Positions 45,571 through 54,717 are shown, counted from the stretch's first letter. The stretch is DNA of 64,000 nt from Pseudomonas fulva NBRC 16637 = DSM 17717 (GCF_000730565.1 NZ_BBIQ01000002.1:297766-361765); one strand, 5' to 3'. A program made the numbers and translations. The notes: generated from the sequence alone by a model not told the origin.

Positions 45571-46029
45571 TCAGCTCGCAGTCATCACCTTCGCCATGAC
45601 CACCGTTCGCTCGTCTCCATAGCGCACTTCACGAACGGCCGTATAACCTAGCCTGGCATAGAAACCTTGAGCAGTGAGTGAAGAAGGCACCTGCAACTGC
45701 CGGACCCCAGTGTCCCGCGCTTCTTGCTCGATGTAGGCCATCAGTTGTTCGCCAAGACCCTGGCGCTGGTAGCTCGGGTCAACGAATACACTTCTCACTA
45801 CGTTCTTCTCAAGACTTGCCGTTGCGACGACCACGTCGCTCTCCAAGGCCACCCATACAACCCGCCTGTCCAGCGATTGGACCACGGCTTGGGGCGTGAA
45901 AGCGCGCGCCACGCGCGCCAATGTGGCGGCGTCATAGTCTGCTGCGTTGCTGTGGCGCAGTGCAGCCAGGATAACCCGGCTGATGCTTTCAGCGTCCAGG
46001 ACGCTCGCCGCTCTGATCACCCTTGCCAT
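45571..46029 (-). CDS. GNAT-family N-acetyltransferase
   Basis: 152 residues from ATG 46029 (MARVIRAASVLDAESISRVI). Acetyl-CoA loop VRSVFVDPSYQRQGLGEQLM (Q-x-x-G-x-G), and late motif LTAQGFYARLGYTAVREV. An upstream in-frame extension to 46425 is low-complexity sequence antisense to a small plus-strand frame and is rejected. Acceptor unknown. Confidence 0.88.
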   Translation of the reverse strand: MARVIRAASVLDAESISRVILAALRHSNAADYDAATLARVARAFTPQAVVQSLDRRVVWVALESDVVVATASLEKNVVRSVFVDPSYQRQGLGEQLMAYIEQEARDTGVRQLQVPSSLTAQGFYARLGYTAVREVRYGDERTVVMAKVMTAS

Positions 46030-46141
46030 CAACCTCGTCCCCCTCGATTGCGACGGACGGGCTTCAACCCGATCGAACGCCTGCGCCCGCGCTGTTCTCG
46101 AATAACTGTAGGCCTCATCCATTCTTTCGAGGTACGCGGCA

Positions 46142-46330
46142 ATGAACAGAGATCCCATGGCACAGGACGGCGCTGACGATGACATGCCCGTTTCACCGGA
46201 CCCGTCGGTGAACCCTGACAACCCGACCATACCTGATCCGGACGATGATCCGCTCATGAACGAAGAGGAGGGTGGAGACATGGAGGATTCCGAGCAGCCG
46301 CCCATGGATGTGAATACGCCCAGAGAATAA
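46142..46330 (+). CDS. Small acidic proline-rich hypothetical protein
   Basis: 62 residues, very acidic and Pro-rich (PSVNPDNPTIPDPDDDPLMN, EEEGGDMEDSEQPPMD). Probably disordered. Start uncertain: ATG 46142 or 46157. No clear ribosome site; composition resembles the next small protein, which hints at a real family rather than chance. Confidence 0.45.
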   Translation: MNRDPMAQDGADDDMPVSPDPSVNPDNPTIPDPDDDPLMNEEEGGDMEDSEQPPMDVNTPRE

Positions 46331-46439
46331 CGGGCGTCGTTCAGTGTCCAGCCACGCCTCGCCGATTTGGCACGGATGCCAGCGGCAACCGCTTTGACCA
46401 GACTCACGCTATTTGAGCGCCTCAATCAGGAGAATGCAT

Positions 46440-46757
46440 ATGCCGATCGACAATAATGGTCCTGCAGCACCCTACCCAGGCCCGGCGCAGAACAGCCCGG
46501 ACACAGGCGAGGGGCACGGTTCAGGCCTTGAGCAGACCCCTTCGGAACCCAAGCAAGGTGCCGGCCACGCTGGCGGCGAGCGCCCCGAGGACTGGAATCC
46601 ACCCCCAGGTAATCCAGGCTCTGACCAGGACAGCCAGGTGCCACGTGATAATGGTACCGCACGCACCCATGAAGACCCTGGCGCAGGGGATGCAGCGCTC
46701 GAGGAAGACATGAAGGACGTGGAAGCGAACAACTCGGTTTCGCAAGAACACCCGTGA
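46440..46757 (+). CDS. Small disordered hydrophilic hypothetical protein
   Basis: 105 residues, rich in Gly, Pro, Asp, Glu and Asn (NNGPAAPYPGPAQNSPDTGE, NPPPGNPGSDQDSQVPRDN), no hydrophobic core and no cysteines. AGGAG at 46428-46432 lies 7 nt before ATG 46440. Likely intrinsically disordered; function unknown. Follows the acidic small protein on the same strand by 109 nt. Confidence 0.6.
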   Translation: MPIDNNGPAAPYPGPAQNSPDTGEGHGSGLEQTPSEPKQGAGHAGGERPEDWNPPPGNPGSDQDSQVPRDNGTARTHEDPGAGDAALEEDMKDVEANNSVSQEHP

Positions 46758-46809
46758 TACAGGGTTAAATCCGAGGCGCTGGGGCTGACCACAGCGCCTT
46801 TGGACAGCG

Positions 46810-47574
46810 CTAGCGGCGGCGCAGCAGGCCTGCCAGCGCTACCGTCAACGCAACCGCCGTGGCCATTGCCAGCACAATGGTCGGCATGACCCCCAAAGCC
46901 CTCATCAGACCCGACAACATCAGGTAGAACGCCAGCACACCCACTGCGCCTATGGCGTTGCCGCGCACCATGGCCGCCATCCCCGCGCGCCCGTTCTGCA
47001 CGTGAGCAAATACCATCAATGGCCAAGCGATGACCGGGATTGGCGCGAGCATGCCGCTGGTCTGGGGTCCAAGCCAGGCTGCCAGGTGCGTGGTGATCAT
47101 CAGCAACGCCGTTGCCGAGACCATGCGCAAGGGGATTTCCCAGTAACGATGCCGTACACGTGCCAGCGTCTCAGGCCTGGGTTCACGCCCGCTGGCGACG
47201 ATCAGAAGTACGATCAACGCCAGCGCTACGCCTATCGACACATACAAATGGCCCCAGTGCGTAAGCCCATAGGCGACCAAGCCGTAGAAGACGATCGCCA
47301 AGCCCGCAGCAGCCCCGAGGGCAAGCCTGCGTGTTGCATACAAGTAGAAGGCGTAGGTAGCGAGCACGGCTGCCAGGCCGCCCAGTGCTCCGGGCACGGC
47401 GTTCAGGGCAAAGTCTGTCCCTTGCTCCAGGCTCAGGAAGGTCATCACCAGCCCCGACGTGATGGGCATGCCCGCCAGTAATCCCCCTAGCAGCCCACCC
47501 CAGCGCCTGGAAGCGAGAGAGATGGCCCACATCAGCAAAGGGGTAATGGCAAGTTTCAGGTAGAACAAGGTCAT
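46810..47574 (-). CDS. Integral membrane protein, unknown function
   Basis: 254 residues with about seven or eight hydrophobic helices, starting MTLFYLKLAITPLLMWAISL. Contains GGLLGGLLAGMPITSGLVMT near residue 27 and APIPVIAWPLMVFAHVQNGR near 185; the two halves look weakly repeated. No recognised transport signature. Lies tail to head behind an SDR gene on the same strand. Confidence 0.8.
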   Translation of the reverse strand: MTLFYLKLAITPLLMWAISLASRRWGGLLGGLLAGMPITSGLVMTFLSLEQGTDFALNAVPGALGGLAAVLATYAFYLYATRRLALGAAAGLAIVFYGLVAYGLTHWGHLYVSIGVALALIVLLIVASGREPRPETLARVRHRYWEIPLRMVSATALLMITTHLAAWLGPQTSGMLAPIPVIAWPLMVFAHVQNGRAGMAAMVRGNAIGAVGVLAFYLMLSGLMRALGVMPTIVLAMATAVALTVALAGLLRRR

Positions 47575-47646
47575 CGCGGCGCGTTCCGGCTCTCAAGACA
47601 GTGCCGACTTTACCCTGTTGAATGCCGGGATGCCCGCCACTGATGC

Positions 47647-48417
47647 CTACCAGGGGATGTTGCGACCGTCCCAGCCCCAGAAGCTGCCCGTCACGTTCGG
47701 TCCGAGACGCCCGATCAGCTCCACGATGCACTGCGCGGCAAACGTCGTCTCGAACAGTTTGCCCTCAGGCACGTTGCCTTGGAACGGCCTTGACAGTTCC
47801 GTGTCCGTTGTACCCGGGTGCAAGGCCAGAACGGTCGCGTTAGGGTTCAGGCGCTTGAGTTCGATACTGGCTGTGTGTAGCAACTGATTCAGCGCCGCCT
47901 TGCTGGCCCGGTAGCTGTACCAACCCCCCAGACGGTTATCGCTGATCGAGCCCACGCGGGCGGACAGTGCAGCGAAGGTTGCAGGTTGCTTGCGCAGCAA
48001 AGGCAGCAGGTGTTTCAGCAACAAAACCGGGGCGAAGGCATTGGTGGTGAAGTTTGCGTGCAGGCTGGCAAGGTCCAATTGAGCCAGTGACTTTTCGGCC
48101 TTGGCGTTTTCCTGATGCAGGATCCCCAAGGTACTGATGACAAGGTGCAAGTGCACACATCGCTCGCCTGCTTGCGCGGCCATGGCGCCCAGGCTGGCCT
48201 CCTCGCGCGCGTCGCAGTCCACCAGTAGTACACGATTGGGGTGAGCGTCGGCCAGCGCCCTCAATGCCTGGTTCTGCGTGGCGCGGCGCGACACCGCTAT
48301 CAGCTGATCGACGTCTTCGCGGGTCGCCAGCGCGTTGCACAGCGCGAGCCCGATTCCACGGCTGGCCCCGCAGACCAGCACGCAGGCGTTCTCGTCCAAC
48401 CCTGGTATGAGACTCAT
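47647..48417 (-). CDS. Short-chain dehydrogenase/reductase (CsgA/YciK-like)
   Basis: 256 residues: cofactor site LVCGASRGIGLALCNAL, NTLG-type loop replaced by VISTLGILHQENAK, and catalytic YxxxK in WYSYRASKAALNQLLH. Followed by LHPGTTDTELSRPFQGN, typical of the CsgA-like branch of SDRs. ATG 48417 is chosen; a GTG at 48426 is an alternative. Substrate unknown. Confidence 0.9.
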   Translation of the reverse strand: MSLIPGLDENACVLVCGASRGIGLALCNALATREDVDQLIAVSRRATQNQALRALADAHPNRVLLVDCDAREEASLGAMAAQAGERCVHLHLVISTLGILHQENAKAEKSLAQLDLASLHANFTTNAFAPVLLLKHLLPLLRKQPATFAALSARVGSISDNRLGGWYSYRASKAALNQLLHTASIELKRLNPNATVLALHPGTTDTELSRPFQGNVPEGKLFETTFAAQCIVELIGRLGPNVTGSFWGWDGRNIPW

Positions 48418-48461
48418 GACAGGCACTCTCTGGCCATCGTTTCGGTCAAGGGTAGACCGCC

Positions 48462-49430
48462 TCAGTCATCCGGATTTCCATCGACATGAGGTTCAGTCGT
48501 CGGTATCCGGTTCGCCACCCCAAAGGGCACATGCACCATCGGCAAATCGCCCGCAGGCGAGTGCAGGTGGCTGCGCTGGTCATCGAAGAAGACATGGGGC
48601 TTGAGAATCGACAAGACGCGGGGTTTCTCCATGCCGCCCAGGAAGAAACACTCGTCGGGCGATACGCCCCAATCTTTAAGGGTCGTCACCACCCGCTCAT
48701 GGGAAGGTGCATTGCGTGCCGTGACAATGGCGATGCGCAGGATGCGCTTGTAGTGCGGGTCATCTTCGAGCTTGCGGTCTTCGAGCGTGCGAATCAGCGA
48801 CAGTTTGCGATACAGGTCGGCCAAGGGCCCAGGCGTATGGGGCACGCGCTGATGGGCCTGCTCGTGGGCCTGGAATTCATCCAGGCTGTTGCCACGCTTG
48901 TAGACGTTTTCGGCTTCGTCGTCGGCGATCACGCCATCGAAGTCGAACGCCACGCGCAGCTCGGTATCGATTTCGTCATCGTAGATACGGGTCGGCAGAA
49001 CACGACCTGCGGGGTAATTGGCGTCGATGGCTTTCTGTACGTCCTCTTCGTTGGCGCTCAGAAACAGCGATGCGTTGAACGCTGGTATGTACTCATACGG
49101 TGAACGGCCCGACATGAACGCGGCGCGGGTGATGTCCAGGCCGTAGTGGTTGATCGAGCGAAATACCCGCAGGCCCGTTTCCGGCGAATTGCGCGATAGC
49201 AACACCACCTCGACGGGCAACTGCTCGGGGAACGCCTGGTTGATACGCAGAAAACGACGGATAAACGGAAACGCCACGCCTTTGGGGAAGGGCTCATCCA
49301 GGTTCTGTTCCTGATGCCATCGGTACGCTTCGACACCCTCCTGGGTGTAGATGTCGTCCGAAACGGTAAGGTCGAACAGCGCACTGGAGGCAACGCCAAT
49401 CACCAGTTTCTGTTCGATGGGGTAAGGCAT
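48462..49430 (-). CDS. Cytosolic 5'-nucleotidase-like protein (NT5C1 family)
   Basis: 322 residues from ATG 49430 (MPYPIEQKLVIGVASSALFD). Typical family segments are VVLLSRNSPETGLRVFRSIN, ITRAAFMSGRSPYEYI, the catalytic-type RVAFDFDGVIADDEAE and the C-terminal PHVFFDDQRSHLHSPAG. It resembles eukaryotic cytosolic 5'-nucleotidase I and its bacterial relatives, which remove phosphate from nucleoside monophosphates. It follows the DUF1543 gene by 35 nt on the same strand. Confidence 0.88.
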   Translation of the reverse strand: MPYPIEQKLVIGVASSALFDLTVSDDIYTQEGVEAYRWHQEQNLDEPFPKGVAFPFIRRFLRINQAFPEQLPVEVVLLSRNSPETGLRVFRSINHYGLDITRAAFMSGRSPYEYIPAFNASLFLSANEEDVQKAIDANYPAGRVLPTRIYDDEIDTELRVAFDFDGVIADDEAENVYKRGNSLDEFQAHEQAHQRVPHTPGPLADLYRKLSLIRTLEDRKLEDDPHYKRILRIAIVTARNAPSHERVVTTLKDWGVSPDECFFLGGMEKPRVLSILKPHVFFDDQRSHLHSPAGDLPMVHVPFGVANRIPTTEPHVDGNPDD

Positions 49431-49465
49431 GGGAAACTCCCTACGGCCCCGGCAGAGGCGCAAAG

Positions 49466-49957
49466 TCAGAGGGGGATGTAGTCGTTACGCGAAACGACCG
49501 GTTTGTGCGGCCCTTCGACCAAGTGCACGTACAGCCCGTCCACGCAGTCGATGGCCAGACAGTCGTCCACGCTCAGCACCGCATCGGTGTGCGGCTTGAG
49601 CCAGCCGGCCTGCATGTGTTGCTTGCCAAATGCCTTGGCATCGGCCTTGTTGCGGGCGCTGACCAGCACATAGCGGTGCGCTTCGCCGAACACACCGCGT
49701 TCGTAGCCGCCCAGGTTGATGAAGTACAGGCGCAGCGCACCGCGTTTTGCAGGGTAGGGGTGCAACTCCACTCGCATGCCATCCACGCCGTCCACTTCCA
49801 GCCAGGCATCGATGTGCAGCCCCTGCTGGCTGCCGAACCATGCGTCGCGCAGTTGCGCATAGGCCTGTTGCAGGCTGGGTGCCTGGGCGAACACCATGTC
49901 GTGGACCTCGATCTTGGCCCCTGCATGGCGTCCCCCCAGCATGACGATATAAAGCAT
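49466..49957 (-). CDS. DUF1543-domain protein
   Basis: 163 residues: MLYIVMLGGRHAGAKIEVHD, VFAQAPSLQQAYAQLRDAWF, then LYFINLGGYERGVFGEAHRY and LVSARNKADAKAFGKQHM. The GGRHxxxxIExHD opening is the DUF1543 signature. Two related alpha/beta halves are apparent. Function unknown; probably in one transcript with the nucleotidase gene. Confidence 0.88.
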   Translation of the reverse strand: MLYIVMLGGRHAGAKIEVHDMVFAQAPSLQQAYAQLRDAWFGSQQGLHIDAWLEVDGVDGMRVELHPYPAKRGALRLYFINLGGYERGVFGEAHRYVLVSARNKADAKAFGKQHMQAGWLKPHTDAVLSVDDCLAIDCVDGLYVHLVEGPHKPVVSRNDYIPL

Positions 49958-50088
49958 GAGGTTTCCTTGTTGAATCGATCATCGCATGGCGTCATTTTGC
50001 AGCATCCGCACGCCGCTTCAAGCGCAGTGCTTGGCGCCTGGGCACAAGAAGGCTAGTGTGGGCGAACCTTTGACTGCGAGATAGCAAG

Positions 50089-50550
50089 ATGCGCACTCCT
50101 TTTCTGTTCCTGGCGATGCTCTGTGCACCCCTGGTGCAAGCCGCCGAGCACTGGACGTTGAATGACCAGTTCGACCAGGCGTTCACGTTGGACGACAAGA
50201 CCCGCGTGGTCATGGTTGCGCGCAGCATGGCCACTGCACGGTTGGTCAACAATGCGGTCGAGCATACGCCAGAGGGCTATCTTGAAGCGCGGGGCGTGGT
50301 GTTCGTCGCGGACATCGAGAAGATGCCCAGCATGGTGGCAGCGGTGATGGTGCCTGCCATGCGGTCGGCCAATTACCGGATTTTGCTGGATCGGGACGGC
50401 GAGGTGGCCAAGGGCTATGGCGGGGACCGCGAATCGGTGCAATGGCTGGAGGTTCAGGACGGCAAAGTGGTGACAGAGCAGCGGTACAGTGATTTACCCA
50501 GTTTGAGGCAGGCACTGGTTAAGATGGCTGGGCGGGTTGCAGGGGGTTGA
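50089..50550 (+). CDS. Periplasmic thioredoxin-fold-like hypothetical protein
   Basis: 153 residues with a signal peptide (MRTPFLFLAMLCAPLVQAAE, cleavage after VQA). Mature part WTLNDQFDQAFTLDDKTRVV, VARSMATARLVNNAVEHTP and YRILLDRDGEVAKGYGGDRE has a thioredoxin-like strand order but lacks a CxxC. Likely exported. Function unknown. Confidence 0.75.
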   Translation: MRTPFLFLAMLCAPLVQAAEHWTLNDQFDQAFTLDDKTRVVMVARSMATARLVNNAVEHTPEGYLEARGVVFVADIEKMPSMVAAVMVPAMRSANYRILLDRDGEVAKGYGGDRESVQWLEVQDGKVVTEQRYSDLPSLRQALVKMAGRVAGG

Positions 50551-50780
50551 TGCAGTGGCGTGACCGTTGAAGCGCAACGCGCAAGCGCCTGGGTTTGGAG
50601 CAAGGACACGCTTCTTGCCGCACCAGGACACCACCGCATCACGCTCAGCCATCAGCGGTGGATGCGACGGGCCGAGCAACCCAGGAGCCAGGCTTCGCAA
50701 CTTGAAGGTGTGTGGCCGCTTTGCGGCTTTGGCGATGTGAGCTGCGAAACTGAAATCCTGGGGCCGCCATGCGGCCCATC

Positions 50781-50805
50781 GCGGCCGGCCCGGCGCCCCG
50801 GCAAG
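50781..50805. repeat. 25-nt dispersed repeat (copy B), REP-like
   Basis: GCGGCCGGCCCGGCGC followed by CCCGGCAAG, one mismatch to copy A at 45485. Just upstream GGGGCCGCCATGCGGCCC forms a small hairpin. Lies in the gene-free gap 50551-50927, which shows no other feature. Confidence 0.5.
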
Positions 50806-50927
50806 TCCGCTTCCACACTGGAACTGAGTGGCCTTCGAGGGATGTGCAACGATTCAACATGCGGCATAGCTGGATGTTGCTACTGCTGCTTCCAATCAGA
50901 GAAGACTGAAGCAAACACCAGACGTCC

Positions 50928-51365
50928 TCAACCCGCCACCATGGCAAACCCCACGCCGAACCGGTTCCACGCATTGATCGTCGCGATAGCCAGCGTCAGA
51001 TTCACCACCTCCGCTGGCTCGAAGTGTTCCAGCAGCGCCTCATATTCCCCCTGTGGGGCACCACAATCGGCCAGCCGTGTCAGGCTTTCGACCCACGCCA
51101 ACGCCGCTCGCTCACGCTCCGTGAAGTAAGTCGTCTCTCGCCACACACACAACGTCTGCAGGCGGGCCTCGCGCTCCCCGGCTTTGCGCGCGTCGTTGGC
51201 GTGCAGGTTGACGCAGTACGCGCAGCCATTGATCTGCGATGCGCGCAAGCGCACCAGTTCAAGCAGATCATGCTCAAGGCCTGTGCGGGTCAACGCCTGC
51301 TCCAGGGCTGCCATAGCCTTGTAGGCGTCAGGGGCTTGTTTCGACCAGTCGATGCGGTGTTGCAT
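50928..51365 (-). CDS. Carboxymuconolactone decarboxylase-family (AhpD-like) protein
   Basis: 145 residues from ATG 51365 (MQHRIDWSKQAPDAYKAMAA). Redox motif in RASQINGCAYCVNLHANDAR (C-x-x-C then H), typical of AhpD-like alkylhydroperoxidases. Ends in NRFGVGFAMVAG. Probably reduces peroxides or works with a thiol partner. Ribosome site CTGGAGAGC upstream. Lone gene. Confidence 0.9.
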   Translation of the reverse strand: MQHRIDWSKQAPDAYKAMAALEQALTRTGLEHDLLELVRLRASQINGCAYCVNLHANDARKAGEREARLQTLCVWRETTYFTERERAALAWVESLTRLADCGAPQGEYEALLEHFEPAEVVNLTLAIATINAWNRFGVGFAMVAG

Positions 51366-51558
51366 GGCGCTCTCCAGAAACGCATTAGGGTGGCGCCACA
51401 ATACCCTCGGCCGCCGATACGTCCGATAGCCAATCCGCTGATCTTCGGGGAGGCCAATCCCGCCATTCGCATCCCCACTGACAGGCATCCAATCTCTTCA
51501 TTTCTGTCACTGCCGCCGACTCAGGATAATGACCCGTCCCATCCAAGGAGATTGAGCC

Positions 51559-52017
51559 ATGCCCGACGTCCGTTTCATGCGCGAAGCCCTCGAACTGGCA
51601 CGCGCCAACATCGCAGCCGGAGGACGGCCGTTCGGTGCCGTGCTGGTGTATGAGGGCCAAGTCGTTGCGCGCGGTGTCAATGAAATCCACCGCTCACAAG
51701 ACCCGACTACCCATGCCGAGATGCAAGTCATCCGCCAGGCCAGCCAGGCGCTGGGGCGCGCTCGCCTGGATGGCGCAGAGGTGTATGCCAGCGGCCACCC
51801 ATGCCCCATGTGCCTGGCGGCCATGCACCTGTGCGGTATCAGCCAGGCCTGGTTCGCGTATGACAACGAGGAAGGCCAGCCTTACGGGCTGTCCACCGCT
51901 GACGTGTACGCGCAGATGACCCGTGCGCCTCAGCAGCAGTCATTGCCGCTACGCGCCCTCAAGCCCGACGGCGAAAATGGGCTGTACGCTCAGTGGCAAC
52001 AGGCCAATGCCCAATGA
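51559..52017 (+). CDS. Nucleoside/guanine deaminase (CDA superfamily)
   Basis: 152 residues. Zinc site HAE in DPTTHAEMQVIRQA and PCPMC in SGHPCPMCLAAMHLCG, catalytic Glu in HAE. PFGAVLV near residue 25 is typical of guanine or tRNA-adenosine deaminase-like proteins. Lacks extra TadA-specific features I can rely on. Its stop overlaps the start of the MFS gene by 4 nt (ATGA), so the two are coupled; a role in salvage of an imported or exported base is possible. Confidence 0.88.
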   Translation: MPDVRFMREALELARANIAAGGRPFGAVLVYEGQVVARGVNEIHRSQDPTTHAEMQVIRQASQALGRARLDGAEVYASGHPCPMCLAAMHLCGISQAWFAYDNEEGQPYGLSTADVYAQMTRAPQQQSLPLRALKPDGENGLYAQWQQANAQ

Positions 52018-53210
52018 CAGCAGTCTGGAGAGCGATGCTGGTCGTGCTGCTGGCGTTGAATCTGCGACCGATTCTGACCAGCATCGGCCCCTTGCTCGAT
52101 CCAATGCGCATCAGTACCGGCCTGGGTTATCAGCAAGCGGCATTGCTGACGGCGCTGCCGGTGTTGTGCATGGGAGCGGTGCCATTATTGCACCCTTGGT
52201 CACGCCGATGGTTGAGCGAACAGGCCGGCATGCTCGGTGGTCTGGCGGCCATCGCGCTGGCGTGTCTCTGGCGGTTGCAACTCGAAAGTGCCTGGGCACT
52301 GCTTGCCAGCGCAGTGCTCGCCGGCCTGGGCGTGGCGGTGGTGCAGGGCATGATGCCGGGCCTGGTCAATCGCTGGTTTCCAGGGCGGCTTGCTGGCGCA
52401 ATGGGCCTGTACTCGGCTGCTTTGATGAGCGGCGGCGGGCTGGCTGCTGTGCTGGGCCCGCACCTGGCCGAGTATGCCGGGCAATGGCAGGTGGGACTGG
52501 GGGTCTGGGCCGCGCCGGCGCTGGTTGCCATGCTGGCATGGCTCATCTTGCGGCCACGCAACGCACAAGCCCCTGTCTTCAAAACAGTCAGCGGACACTG
52601 GTTTGGCCACCGACGGGCCTGGTTACTGGCGGTGTATTTCGGCCTCATCAACGGAGGCTACACCAGCATGGTCGCTTGGTTTCCAGCGTTTTACCTGGAG
52701 CAGGGTGGCAGCGCACAGGGCGGCGCCGACCTGGTGGGGCTGATGACCCTGTTCCAAGTACTGGGCGCATTGGGCCTGCCGCTGCTGCTCAGGCGCTGGG
52801 TAGATCGGCGTCCAGGCCTTGCGCTGGCGCTGTCGATCCAACTGGTGGGGTTCATGGGGTTGCTGATGGCGCCCACCGCAGCACCCGGGCTTTGGGTAGC
52901 GTTGATCGGGTTCGGGCTGGGCGCCTGTTTCAGCCAAAGCCTGACCCTGACCCTCGAACATCTTCCTACGCCAGCCGAAGCCGGCGGCCTGGCGGGTTTC
53001 GTCCAGGGTATCGGCTTCATCATCACCGGCTGTGTGCCATACATTGTCGGGTGGCTGCGTGCGCTCGACGGTGATTTTCAAAGCGCTTGGATTGTGCTCA
53101 TCGCCAGCGTGGTGACGATGCTGCTGGTGACGTTGGCCTTCAGCCCGCAAAGCTACGCGAAGGCCTTGGCTCGACCCGCCGCGGTCGATAGCGTCGCTGT
53201 CCTCAGCTGA
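52014..53210 (+). CDS. MFS transporter, CynX/NimT family
   Basis: 398 residues, about 12 membrane helices. CynX-type elements are LLALNLRPILTSIGPLLDPM after TM1 and MMPGLVNRWFPGRLAGAMGL in the middle of the first half. ATG 52014 overlaps the deaminase stop. The gene ends 8 nt inside the end of the convergent MocR-type regulator. Exporter of a 2-nitroimidazole-, cyanate- or base-like compound is possible; unproven. Confidence 0.9.
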   Translation: MTAVWRAMLVVLLALNLRPILTSIGPLLDPMRISTGLGYQQAALLTALPVLCMGAVPLLHPWSRRWLSEQAGMLGGLAAIALACLWRLQLESAWALLASAVLAGLGVAVVQGMMPGLVNRWFPGRLAGAMGLYSAALMSGGGLAAVLGPHLAEYAGQWQVGLGVWAAPALVAMLAWLILRPRNAQAPVFKTVSGHWFGHRRAWLLAVYFGLINGGYTSMVAWFPAFYLEQGGSAQGGADLVGLMTLFQVLGALGLPLLLRRWVDRRPGLALALSIQLVGFMGLLMAPTAAPGLWVALIGFGLGACFSQSLTLTLEHLPTPAEAGGLAGFVQGIGFIITGCVPYIVGWLRALDGDFQSAWIVLIASVVTMLLVTLAFSPQSYAKALARPAAVDSVAVLS

Positions 53211-54636
53211 TTCGCCGCAGGGTATCGCGCAGCCGGTCGAGTGCCGGGTCGATGTCGAGCATTTCAATGGCACCAAAGCCCATCAACAGCCCTGGGCGCA
53301 CTGGCGTTTCATTGAAAAACGGGGCAAGTGAGTAAATGCCCAGGTCGACCTTGCGGGCTTGTTCTACCAGGTCCTCCACATCGACCCCTGGTTGCGCCAA
53401 GGCGCTTAGATGAAAACCGGCCTCGGCGGGAATGACCCTGAGCCAAGGGGAAAGGTCGTCGTCCAGCCGCTGCAACAAGCGATCGCGGCGTGCGCTGTAC
53501 ACTTCATGGCAACGGCGGATGTGCCGGTTCAGATGCCCCTGTTCCACGAAACGGGCCAGGGCCCACTGCAGCAGGGTCGGGCTGTGCCAGTCGCTCAGTT
53601 GCTTGGCCACGCAACTGGCCTTGAGCACGGCCTCGGGCAAAACGGCATAACCCAGGCGCAGCTCCGCAAGCAAGGTCTTGGAAAACGTGCCGACGTAAGC
53701 CACAAGGCCATGGGAGTCAAGACGCTGCAGCGCGTCGGCCTTGGGCCCTTGATAGCGGAATTCACAGTCGTAGTCGTCCTCGATGATCAGTGCGCCCAAT
53801 GCGGCTGCCCGGGCCAGTAGCGCTCGCCGGCGTGTTTCGCCCATCGGCATACCCAGTGGGAACTGGTGCGAAGGGGTGACATAGATCAGCTGCGTGCCCT
53901 CGGCTATCTGGTCAACGCACAACCCTTCGTCATCCACCGGCACCCCCTGCACCTGGGCGCCCAAGGCCAGGAACAACTGCCGTGCCGGCGGGTACCCCGG
54001 GTCTTCCATCGCGACCTTGCAGCCAGGCTCCACCAGCACCCTGGCGATCAAGTCCAGGGCCTGCTGTGCGCCGTTGCAGACGAGGATATCGTCAGCCGTG
54101 CAGTGCACGCCCCGGGCGTAGGCGATGTGGTGGGCGATGACCTCGCGCAGCTCCGCAAGGCCCTGGGCTGGGAAGTGCCGCTGGGGGTGATGCTGGCTCC
54201 GCCGCCCGGCGTAGTTCAGGCAACTGCGCCACAGGTCGAACGGAAATAGTGCCTTGCTCGCCACGCCGCCGATGAAGTCATAACGCACCGCCGATAGCGC
54301 TTGGCGTTGGCCTAGTACGGTGGCGCGGGATTGCCAGCGCCTGAGCGACGCATCGCCGGCAAGGGTCAAGGCGCGTGGCGGCGCGCTGCGCTTGGGTTCG
54401 AGCGTATTGATGAACGTCCCCCGGCCGACCACCGCGCTCAGCAGGTTGTCCTGGGTCAGGCGTGCATAGGCGTCCGCGACGGTCTTGCGCGACACGCCCA
54501 GTTGCTCGGCCAACAGGCGGCTGGGCGGCAACTGGCTGCCAGCGGCCAGGTGACCGCGCTCGATCCCCGCGCGCAATTGCGCGTAGAGCTGGGCAGCCAA
54601 GCCTTTGCGGCCCTCCAGGCGAATATGCAGTTCCAT
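53203..54636 (-). CDS. MocR-type regulator (GntR HTH fused to aminotransferase fold)
   Basis: 477 residues from ATG 54636 (MELHIRLEGRKGLAAQLYAQ). Winged HTH (HLAAGSQLPPSRLLAEQLGV, SRKTVADAYARLTQD), then a fold-type I aminotransferase domain with the PLP-binding region in YVGTFSKTLLAELRLGYAVL (Lys in SKT), NGAQQALDLIARV and DPGYPPARQL. It senses a PLP-linked ligand in studied relatives. Convergent with and overlapping the MFS gene; a possible regulator of the deaminase-MFS pair. Confidence 0.93.
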   Translation of the reverse strand: MELHIRLEGRKGLAAQLYAQLRAGIERGHLAAGSQLPPSRLLAEQLGVSRKTVADAYARLTQDNLLSAVVGRGTFINTLEPKRSAPPRALTLAGDASLRRWQSRATVLGQRQALSAVRYDFIGGVASKALFPFDLWRSCLNYAGRRSQHHPQRHFPAQGLAELREVIAHHIAYARGVHCTADDILVCNGAQQALDLIARVLVEPGCKVAMEDPGYPPARQLFLALGAQVQGVPVDDEGLCVDQIAEGTQLIYVTPSHQFPLGMPMGETRRRALLARAAALGALIIEDDYDCEFRYQGPKADALQRLDSHGLVAYVGTFSKTLLAELRLGYAVLPEAVLKASCVAKQLSDWHSPTLLQWALARFVEQGHLNRHIRRCHEVYSARRDRLLQRLDDDLSPWLRVIPAEAGFHLSALAQPGVDVEDLVEQARKVDLGIYSLAPFFNETPVRPGLLMGFGAIEMLDIDPALDRLRDTLRRIS

Positions 54637-54717
54637 GGAGCATTCCAGAGCAAGAGAGCGCTCAGGATAGCGGATTGCGTACGGCAAAGGCGCTTGCTCC
54701 TGCAGTAGCAAGATCGC

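Noticed and set aside
51923..53074. Plus-strand open frame overlapping the CynX-like transporter in another frame
   Set aside because: The MFS frame has membrane helices and a coupled start; this one is a shadow.
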